This document shows, in pieces, positions 6,062-11,856 of a stretch of 18,551 nt of DNA. Positions within the stretch are counted from its first letter, which is position 1, and each line of letters begins with the position of its first letter. This stretch comes from SHLJ01 sp041618535 (GTDB lineage Bacteria > Bacteroidota > Bacteroidia > Flavobacteriales > Flavobacteriaceae): positions 1-18,551 of the forward strand of contig JBFKFP010000046.1 in NCBI GenBank assembly GCA_041618535.1, written 5' to 3'. Below the pieces are notes generated by a model. It saw nothing but the letters and a program-made list of their open reading frames with translations, ran no database searches and was not told the origin of the DNA. Position numbers and translations under genes: made by a program.

Positions 6062-8227
6062 TTAAAGATTATCCAGCTGATTAGAGGTTTTGTCAGAACT
6101 TATGGTCCAGAAGAAACCTATAAAAAAGAATTGATCGGCCGCCGGGCGAAGTGGCCTGCTGGCAAAGAGGCCATCGGCATCTGGTTGACTGGTGAATTGA
6201 TAGCCATTAATGTTCCTGTTATTCAAAACATTGTTAACCGAACAATACAATATTTTTTGCTGATCGATCAGGTAAGCCCAGTTCAAACTCAGGCTCTGAT
6301 AACCTTTTGTCAGTTTATTGTGGAAGCCCTCCAAATTGGGGTCGGTATAAGGTCTTCCCGATGCCAGGATCAAGCTGAGACCGACCTGGCTTTTCCAGTC
6401 TTCAATCCAGTACTTACCCACTACTGACAAGTTATGTTTATTCACAAAATCTGGTTGAACCTGATCGGGATAATTCCTGAAAAGCCTCTCAGAATCGAGA
6501 TAAGAATAACTTATCCAGTAATCCAGGTTTTGAATGCTTTTTTCATCTCTCCAGAAGAGGTCCAGTCCGGCCGAATAACCATACCCTTCCGTATTGAATA
6601 GGGTGTCGGGCCCGGGAAATTCACCATCATAGTTCAAAAGATTGTCATAATCTTTGAAATAGGCCTCTGCCCTGAACACCCGGCCCGATTTATTGAATTG
6701 ATAGTTAAGGATATAATGACTCACCTGCTGAGACGAAAGATCCTGGTTGAATTTCAAGGCATAATCAAAAGGCAGCTGGTTGAATTGCCCGTAGGCCAGG
6801 GAAAGCTGTCCCCTCTCACCGGTTTTTACTGCAAAAGAAACCCGGGGTGAAACACTCAATTCATCAAGTAAAGCCCCGTATTCCAACCTAAAGCCGGTTT
6901 TTACCGCCATATCTTTTGTGATGAACAAATCGGATTCTGCAAAGAGGCTTGAAATGTAATTTCTGAATCCGAGCTGAACCGGAACGATCTGAGGATTGCT
7001 AAAATCCTCTTCGAAATCAGTCCCGAAATGTTCAGCCCCTAGAATCAGTTTAAAATGGCTGCTAAATCGTTTTTTAACTCTGAGTTTTGCATGAAGAGAT
7101 GCGGTGTTATTAATTACTTCATCAGACTGAATGTCGAATCTATCGCGACCCAGGGTCAGGCTCAGCCCTGAGAGCATGGTCCAGCTTTGGTCGCCAAAAC
7201 TGCCGCGGTATGATGTATTCAGGTAAAAATTGGAATTCCTTAGTCCGAAGTTAAATCCGTCCTCGAGGTTGATGTCCTCCTGTATCAATTGAAAATGCGT
7301 GGTATCGAAGGCAGCATAAAACTTCAGCAATCCGGAATTAAACCGATTTCGGAAGACCATCTCTCCCGCACCGGTTTCGAAAGGCTGAATCCATTTATTC
7401 CTGTCCCGGAAAATGCTGAGGTAAGGGGACAAATTGATATAGGAAGCATTCAGGCTAAGACTGCTCGATTCCCACTTCATGGTATGGCCAAGTGATCCGC
7501 CTACGGACATGACTCCCAGGTCGCTTTTGTCCTGGTCGGGTTCGTCAATGGTATTCAACAGCAGAACCCCGGACAGAGCCTGGCCATATTCAGCTGAATA
7601 ACCTCCTGTAGAGAAGGAAATTCCATCGAAAAGAAAGGGTGAATATCGACCTCTTGATGGAATGTTGTTGGTACTGGGAGTATAGGGCGTAAAAACTCGA
7701 ATGCCATCAATAAAGATATTGGTCTCCTCGGCTAGCCCGCCCCTGATAAAGAGACGCCCGTCTTCAGCTACTGTTGAGGTTCCCGGGAGCGACTGCAAAG
7801 CACCGACAAAATCGCCCAATGCGGATGCCGTAGTAACCACATCTAGTGGCTTCAGGGCATTGATCTTGCTGTTGTCCCCGGCAGAAAAGGAACCGGCAGA
7901 CAGGACTACGGTTTCCAGTGTATTTAAGTCTTCTCTCAATTGGATTTCAAGATTGTTCCATGTGCCTGGTTTTCCCGTTATTCTGGCGGTTTCATACGTA
8001 AGAAAGGAAATCAATAATACACCTTCACCCCTGTAATCGGTGAAGAATGAAAACCTTCCGAAATCGTCCGTTGATGCCCCGTCGTATGTACCGTCTATAT
8101 AGACATTTGCCCCCGGGATCGGATTGCCCTTTGAATCGGCAACCCTGCCGCTGATCTCGATTTGAGCAAAAACATGGCTGGTATTAAGAAGGTTGAAAAG
8201 AAGTATTAAAGAAATGACTGTTCGCAT
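6062..8227 (-). CDS. TonB-dependent receptor with carboxypeptidase-regulatory-like N-domain
   Basis: A 721-residue outer-membrane receptor. The signal peptide ends at about residue 22 (HVFAQ). A CarboxypepD_reg-like beta-sandwich follows at about 24-105 (ISGRVADSKGNPIPGANVYI). The plug domain at about 115-225 has SLPGTSTVAEDGRLFIRGG, IFIDGIRVFTPYTP and FSTGGYSAEYGQALSGVLLL. The rest is a beta-barrel with alternating aromatic strands, and the last strand reads FFFIGFFWTI. About ten polar residues follow this strand, a little longer than usual. It imports a substrate using TonB, whose gene lies 107 bases downstream. No SusD partner is present, so this is not a polysaccharide-locus SusC. The substrate cannot be read from the sequence. 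An ECF sigma gene is divergent across a 180-base gap. Confidence 0.93.
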   Translation of the reverse strand: MRTVISLILLFNLLNTSHVFAQIEISGRVADSKGNPIPGANVYIDGTYDGASTDDFGRFSFFTDYRGEGVLLISFLTYETARITGKPGTWNNLEIQLREDLNTLETVVLSAGSFSAGDNSKINALKPLDVVTTASALGDFVGALQSLPGTSTVAEDGRLFIRGGLAEETNIFIDGIRVFTPYTPSTNNIPSRGRYSPFLFDGISFSTGGYSAEYGQALSGVLLLNTIDEPDQDKSDLGVMSVGGSLGHTMKWESSSLSLNASYINLSPYLSIFRDRNKWIQPFETGAGEMVFRNRFNSGLLKFYAAFDTTHFQLIQEDINLEDGFNFGLRNSNFYLNTSYRGSFGDQSWTMLSGLSLTLGRDRFDIQSDEVINNTASLHAKLRVKKRFSSHFKLILGAEHFGTDFEEDFSNPQIVPVQLGFRNYISSLFAESDLFITKDMAVKTGFRLEYGALLDELSVSPRVSFAVKTGERGQLSLAYGQFNQLPFDYALKFNQDLSSQQVSHYILNYQFNKSGRVFRAEAYFKDYDNLLNYDGEFPGPDTLFNTEGYGYSAGLDLFWRDEKSIQNLDYWISYSYLDSERLFRNYPDQVQPDFVNKHNLSVVGKYWIEDWKSQVGLSLILASGRPYTDPNLEGFHNKLTKGYQSLSLNWAYLIDQQKILYCSVNNVLNNRNINGYQFTSQPDADGLFASRPLRPAADQFFFIGFFWTISSDKTSNQLDNL

Positions 8228-8407
8228 TTTGATTGAGATTGATGTTTGCTTCTCTTCAAATCTCCGACAGTCTCATGTTTTCAGAAAGAATTAGAATCCG
8301 AATTGTAGGATTGGCAGGATGAATTGCATAATTTTATCTGATGATTGCCTGAGGTGTGTAACATATTTTCTAAAACTCACACTTATAGGTGTAACTAGCC
8401 AGCAGGA
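8228..8407. other. Divergent intergenic region between receptor and sigma factor
   Basis: This 180-base AT-rich gap, the largest in the window, must hold promoters for the receptor (minus) and the sigma gene (plus). I find no good TAnnTTTG element for either direction, which would fit promoters read by an alternative sigma. A partial direct repeat is visible: AGGTGTGTAAC at 8352-8362 and AGGTGTAAC at 8387-8395. A five-base inverted repeat GTGTG/CACAC lies at 8354-8358 and 8378-8382. No RNA gene and no convincing small ORF are present. Confidence 0.5.
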
Positions 8408-8902
8408 TTGAACAAGCAACTTGAACATAAATTTGTAGAACTGCTTGAAAAGCATCAGAATATCGTGCACAAGGTATGTCGTTTATATACGAACAACGAG
8501 GATACACACAACGATTTATTCCAGGAGATTACCATTCAATTATGGAAGGCCTATCCCAAATTCAGGGGGGATTCGAAATTCAGTACATGGATGTATCGAG
8601 TGAGTTTGAACACGGCCATCACCCTTTACCGAAAAGGAAAAAGGCAGGTGAGCACCCAGAATTTTGATGGGGTGCAGTTCAAGATTACTGCTGAAGAGTA
8701 CGATGATACGGAAGAGCGTCAGCTTAAATTGTTGTACAGTGCGGTTCAGCAGCTGAATGATATCGAAAAGGCCCTGGTATTTCTATATCTCGAGGATAAG
8801 AATTACAGGGAAATTAGTGAAACAATGGGTATAAGTGAAGTAAATGCCCGGGTGAAAATGAACAGGATAAAGACTAAACTTAAAACCATTTTAAATCCGT
8901 AG
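8408..8902 (+). CDS. ECF RNA polymerase sigma factor
   Basis: A 164-residue sigma-70 family protein of the extracytoplasmic-function type, with only regions 2 and 4. Region 2 covers about 12-77 and includes DLFQEITIQLWKAYPKFRG and STWMYRVSLNTAITLYRK, the core-binding and -10-reading part. Region 4 covers about 105-160, with LEDKNYREISETMGISEVNA as the helix-turn-helix. The start is TTG at 8408. The frame is closed by TAG at 8396-8398 and no ATG gives a complete region 2, so this start or none fits. A membrane-protein gene follows after 4 bases, and the TonB-dependent receptor is divergent, suggesting it controls this locus. Confidence 0.93.
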   Translation: MNKQLEHKFVELLEKHQNIVHKVCRLYTNNEDTHNDLFQEITIQLWKAYPKFRGDSKFSTWMYRVSLNTAITLYRKGKRQVSTQNFDGVQFKITAEEYDDTEERQLKLLYSAVQQLNDIEKALVFLYLEDKNYREISETMGISEVNARVKMNRIKTKLKTILNP

Positions 8903-8906
8903 TCAT

Positions 8907-9548
8907 ATGGATGAATTAGAGTTATTAAAGAGAGACTGGAAGAAGCAGGATCAGCAGTTGCCACGGTTGACATTCGACGAGATCTACAAGATGATCTTAA
9001 GGCGATCATCGTCTATCGTTAAATGGATCTTCATCATAAGCCTCCTTGAATTTGCTTTCTGGACATTGATCTCGGTTGGACTCAAGGATACAGAAGCGAT
9101 ACAGCGATTTGACAACGCCGAGTACAGGAGCGTTCTTATCCCTATGTCGATAATCGGCTATGTTATACTGGCCTATTTCTTTTATCTCTTTTTCCGAAAC
9201 TACAGGACTATTTCAGTTACGGATAATGCGAAGAAACTGATGGAAAACATCCTTAGAACCAGGAGGACAGTAAAGCAATATGTGGCATTTAACCTGATCT
9301 ACCTGTTCATCAGCACCTTTGTGACCCTTGGCCTGCTGTTCAAACAGGATGAAAAATTCAGCACAGTTATAGACGAAGCCACCGCTAACGGTGAATTGTT
9401 TAAATTATATGCAACCACAATAATAGCAACGCTGTTCTTGCTTGCTGTTGCCATTGCGGTTATCCTGGCCTTCTATTACCTGATATACGGCCTTCTGTTA
9501 AAACGCTTAAATAAGAATTACAGGGATCTGAGAAAATTGGAGTCCTGA
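8907..9548 (+). CDS. Four-helix membrane protein, candidate anti-sigma factor
   Basis: A 213-residue membrane protein with a charged cytoplasmic N-terminus (MDELELLKRDWKKQ; helical to about residue 36). Helices follow at about 37-59, 76-97, 124-145 and 168-197, with a basic loop at about 98-122 and a basic C-terminal tail. It begins 4 bases after the sigma gene stop, so the two are co-transcribed and probably co-translated. It is not a FecR or zinc-containing (HxxxCxxC) anti-sigma factor, and no known domain is recognised. The cytoplasmic N-terminus in a gene coupled to an ECF sigma makes an anti-sigma role the simplest inference. It ends 4 bases before the convergent acyltransferase stop. 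Confidence 0.82.
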   Translation: MDELELLKRDWKKQDQQLPRLTFDEIYKMILRRSSSIVKWIFIISLLEFAFWTLISVGLKDTEAIQRFDNAEYRSVLIPMSIIGYVILAYFFYLFFRNYRTISVTDNAKKLMENILRTRRTVKQYVAFNLIYLFISTFVTLGLLFKQDEKFSTVIDEATANGELFKLYATTIIATLFLLAVAIAVILAFYYLIYGLLLKRLNKNYRDLRKLES

Positions 9549-9552
9549 TTTA

Positions 9553-10350
9553 TCACCATTCTCTCTGCTTGTTGAGCTCCTCTCTCTCCAGCAGTTCCTC
9601 CTCTGAAACGACCTTGAGAAATGAATGGTGCTGCTCGATAGCGTATTCTATTCGTTCCACGATAGAATCGATACTTTCATTTTCATAATCGATCTCCAAC
9701 GGTGGTTTGATCTCCATAGATTGCAGGATATTCTTCTTCTTGATTCGAAGGCCTTTCTTGTCGAATGAACGCCTGAAACCATCTATAACAATGGGAACGA
9801 CTATCGGTTTGTATTGTTTAATGATGTGAGCTGTACCTTTTCTAATCGGTTTGAATGGCGTGGTGGTTCCCTGAGGGAAGGTTATCACCCAGCCGTCATC
9901 AAGCGCCTTTTTGATATTTGTTATATCACTCATTTTTACCTGTCGGTTTACCTCTTTACCGGCGGCTCTCCAGGTACGATCTATGCTAATTGACCCGGCA
10001 TATGCCAAGATTTTAGGCAGCAGGCCCGATTTCATGGTTTCCCTGGCCGCAACATAATAGATGTTAAGCTTAGGATTGAAGAGATAACTCACATTCTTAA
10101 TAGAGTCGACCCTTCCGTTCAAACTGGCATTGAAAACGTGGAACATGGCCACTACGTCTGCAAAATAGGTTTGATGATTTGAAATGAAGAGTACATTGGT
10201 TTCGGGCAACCCAGTAATGATTTCAGAGCCATCTATCTGTAATTCGTTGAAGCCCCTGTAGCGCCTGTGGGTCATGAGTCCGGCCACCACTATAAGCCAT
10301 CGCTTCAGAAATAAATAATGCCCGAAAGGATTTTTTTTGAACAATCCCAT
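9553..10350 (-). CDS. PlsC-like 1-acyl-glycerol-3-phosphate acyltransferase
   Basis: A 265-residue acyltransferase of the LPLAT family that should add a fatty acyl chain to a lysophospholipid or similar acceptor at the inner membrane. Block I reads ISNHQTYFAD: H59 and D65 are five residues apart, whereas the classical catalytic pair is HX4D. Block II is GSISIDRT (about 119-126), block III FPQGTTTPF (about 158-166, usually FPEGT), and block IV VVPIVIDGF (about 184-192). The N-terminus is basic with one hydrophobic segment (about 13-25). The C-terminus is a charged helix. A -7-like promoter element lies upstream at 10388-10395. Substrate is uncertain; ornithine or glycine lipid acylation is an alternative to phosphatidate synthesis. 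Confidence 0.9.
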   Translation of the reverse strand: MGLFKKNPFGHYLFLKRWLIVVAGLMTHRRYRGFNELQIDGSEIITGLPETNVLFISNHQTYFADVVAMFHVFNASLNGRVDSIKNVSYLFNPKLNIYYVAARETMKSGLLPKILAYAGSISIDRTWRAAGKEVNRQVKMSDITNIKKALDDGWVITFPQGTTTPFKPIRKGTAHIIKQYKPIVVPIVIDGFRRSFDKKGLRIKKKNILQSMEIKPPLEIDYENESIDSIVERIEYAIEQHHSFLKVVSEEELLEREELNKQREW

Positions 10351-10353
10351 CTC

Positions 10354-10384
10354 AGAGTTAGTTGTTTTACAGATTAGTTAGTTG
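10354..10384. repeat. Tandem 9-base direct repeat, 20-base period, in acyltransferase leader
   Basis: AGTTAGTTG occurs at 10356-10364 and again at 10376-10384, two helical turns apart, just upstream of the acyltransferase start. Read one frame earlier, the copies are AGAGTTAGT (10354-10362) and TTAGTTAGT (10374-10382). Each differs at one position from the general LytTR-box pattern (two 9-mers with a GTT core spaced by about 12 bases). Such AT-rich repeats can occur by chance. Confidence 0.4.
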
Positions 10385-10387
10385 AGA

Positions 10388-10395
10388 CAAATGTA
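10388..10395 (-). promoter_or_regulatory. Candidate Bacteroidota -7 element for the acyltransferase gene
   Basis: The minus strand reads TACATTTG, a full match to the Bacteroidota -7 consensus TAnnTTTG. It would start transcription near 10381 and give a leader of about 30 bases before the ATG at 10350. No TTG lies at the expected 19-21-base spacing; the nearest usable one is only 11 bases upstream. The element is therefore a candidate only. Confidence 0.35.
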
Positions 10396-10409
10396 AAAAA
10401 ACACACCAA

Positions 10410-11051
10410 CTACAGGGCTTGTTTTAACAAGTCTTTTATCTCGCTCAACATCATCGCCGTAGCCCCCCATACCATGTGGCCCTTGAGTTTGAATGCCGGA
10501 ACCTCTATTTTTTTGGCATATGAAGTCTGAACCTCGGTTGTCACAACCACCTGATCATCAAGTATATGGTGCAGAGGGACTTCGATAACATCCTCAACCT
10601 CATCCTCTTGTTTTATGAACTCCGGAATGGAATCATATAATGCCAGGAAAGGGCGAACATTGAAATTACTCGGTGGAATGTAAAGGTCTGTCATTTCACG
10701 AATAACGCGAATCTCAGATCCCGGGATGCCGATTTCCTCATAAGTTTCACGTATGGCCGTGCTTTTAAGGGAATCATCATCCGGTTCTATTCGTCCGCCC
10801 GGAAATCCAATCTGCGCACTGTGAACCCCGTGATAAGTTTTTCTGAGGATAAGCGCCATATGGGTTATTTCTCTATGGTCGGGATAACAGAGGGCCAAAA
10901 CCGCGGCTTGTTTTGCATCTTTTAACCTTACCCTGTAACGCTCAATCAGATCTCTTCGGAACGGAGGGGACATTTTAAACTGGGAAGCCTGAGCAGGTAG
11001 CGGTATATTTTTTATTTTTGGTACCGAATTAACAAATGCCTGAAATTCCAT
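10410..11051 (-). CDS. Nudix hydrolase, CoA pyrophosphatase (NudL-like)
   Basis: A 213-residue cytoplasmic hydrolase that probably splits coenzyme A or its derivatives into 4'-phosphopantetheine compounds and 3',5'-ADP. The Nudix box runs at about 86-108 (GRIEPDDDSLKSTAIRETYEE, then IG), with the metal-binding R101-E102 and E105-E106. Directly before it is the CoA-type signature HSAQIGFPGG, which separates this subgroup from other Nudix enzymes. The N-terminus (FVNSVPKIKNIPLP) has the usual length for flavobacterial members, so the ATG at 11051 is kept. That start is only 2 bases from the start of the divergent cyclophilin gene. The acyltransferase gene begins 59 bases downstream. Confidence 0.92.
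   Translation of the reverse strand: MEFQAFVNSVPKIKNIPLPAQASQFKMSPPFRRDLIERYRVRLKDAKQAAVLALCYPDHREITHMALILRKTYHGVHSAQIGFPGGRIEPDDDSLKSTAIRETYEEIGIPGSEIRVIREMTDLYIPPSNFNVRPFLALYDSIPEFIKQEDEVEDVIEVPLHHILDDQVVVTTEVQTSYAKKIEVPAFKLKGHMVWGATAMMLSEIKDLLKQAL
10989..11020 (+). promoter_or_regulatory. Candidate promoter of the cyclophilin gene inside the Nudix gene
   Basis: TATTTTTG at 11013-11020 matches the -7 consensus TAnnTTTG fully. A CTG at 10989-10991, one base off the TTG -33 core, lies 21 bases upstream. Transcription would start near 11027, giving a leader of about 27 bases before the ATG at 11054. The whole element is inside the opposite-strand Nudix coding sequence, where a promoter is required because the two genes start 2 bases apart. 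Confidence 0.45.
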
Positions 11052-11053
11052 TT

Positions 11054-11770
11054 ATGAAGCGACTGCTGTTATGTTTTCTATTATTTGTTTTGAGCTGTGA
11101 AGATAGGAAATCTGTTGAGAAATCGGCTTCGGAACCTGAGATTGAGAAAACAGAAACAAAAGATTCCATTATCGATGAAAAGACTATTGATTCGTCCCGG
11201 CTAAAAGAACCCGAGTTTCCCCTTCTTACCGAAGATAACGCCATGGACTTCTTCCTGGAATATGAAAGGGAGAACAAAGAGGACAAGGTCAGGATTTACA
11301 CAGATTTCGGAGAGATCGATATCCTATTGTACCCAAAAACCAAATTTCACCGGGCAAATTTTATCTACCTCACAAAGCGGCAATATTTCGATTCTACGCA
11401 ATTCTACCGGGTGATCAAAAATTTTATGGTTCAGGCGGGAAATACCGATGACCCCAATATAAAGCGTAAAAGGAAGTACATTGGCAGATACCTCTTGCCG
11501 AAAGACACCAAACGCGGTTACAGGCATGATCGCGGCGCAGTCTCCATGCCAAGCAGTGAGATCGACAATCCGCACAAACTTGCATCACCTTACGAATTCT
11601 TTATAGTTCAAAATCCGAGGGGCGAATACCGGCTCGACGGTGATTACACTATTTTTGGAAAGGTGATAAGAGGCATGAATGTAGTTGACAAAATTGCAGC
11701 TGTTGATACGGACGAAGCCGACTGGCCCCTGAGAAATGTCTACATTAAAAAAGTGGAAATAATAGAATAA
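11054..11770 (+). CDS. Cyclophilin-type peptidyl-prolyl isomerase lipoprotein
   Basis: A 238-residue lipoprotein that should speed proline isomerisation during folding of envelope proteins. I choose the ATG at 11054 rather than the in-frame ATG at 11036 because it gives a clean lipoprotein signal (MKRLLLCFLLFVLSC). A charged, S/E/K/D-rich linker covers about 16-75. The cyclophilin domain follows (about 80-238). The active-site block is FYRVIKNFMVQAGN, keeping the catalytic R and the F-M-Q set. Later blocks are SPYEFFIVQ and LDGDYTIFGKVIRGMNVVDKI. The residue matching the usual active-site H in LDGxH is Y here. The M3 peptidase gene follows but appears to have its own promoter. Confidence 0.9.
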   Translation: MKRLLLCFLLFVLSCEDRKSVEKSASEPEIEKTETKDSIIDEKTIDSSRLKEPEFPLLTEDNAMDFFLEYERENKEDKVRIYTDFGEIDILLYPKTKFHRANFIYLTKRQYFDSTQFYRVIKNFMVQAGNTDDPNIKRKRKYIGRYLLPKDTKRGYRHDRGAVSMPSSEIDNPHKLASPYEFFIVQNPRGEYRLDGDYTIFGKVIRGMNVVDKIAAVDTDEADWPLRNVYIKKVEIIE

Positions 11771-11790
11771 TTTATGGGATTTGGAAGAGG

Positions 11791-11819
11791 TTGGAAATCA
11801 TAGGTTTTTTGTACCTTGT
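11791..11819 (+). promoter_or_regulatory. Candidate promoter of the M3 peptidase gene
   Basis: A -33-like TTGG at 11791-11794 lies 18 bases (11794-11811) upstream of a near-consensus -7 element, TACCTTGT at 11812-11819 (consensus TAnnTTTG). Transcription would begin near 11826, leaving about 30 bases before the ATG at 11857. This supports that ATG over the alternative TTG start at 11791, which coincides with the -33 element. Confidence 0.45.
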
Positions 11820-11856
11820 ATGCTCTTTAATATTCACTGAAAACAATTCGAGAAAT

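Noticed and set aside
6131..6427. 98-codon plus-strand frame inside the TonB-dependent receptor
   Set aside because: It lies antisense to a well-supported outer-membrane barrel and shows no domain of its own.
8274..8325. Very short ORF (about 15 codons, starting MFSERIRI) in the receptor / sigma gap
   Set aside because: It is too short to judge, has no clear translation signal, and its arginine and isoleucine pattern follows from the AT-rich repeats.
10429..10446. Inverted repeat CTTGTT/AACAAG near the Nudix gene end as a terminator
   Set aside because: It is inside the coding sequence, has a two-base loop and no T-run after it on the minus strand.
11036..11053. Earlier ATG for the cyclophilin lipoprotein
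   Set aside because: It adds MPEIPF before a clean lipoprotein signal and would make the gene overlap the divergent Nudix gene by 16 bases.
11791..11856. Upstream TTG start that would lengthen the M3 peptidase by 22 residues
   Set aside because: The extension precedes a complete lipoprotein signal with lipobox, and its bases coincide with a plausible promoter (TTGG at 11791, TACCTTGT at 11812).
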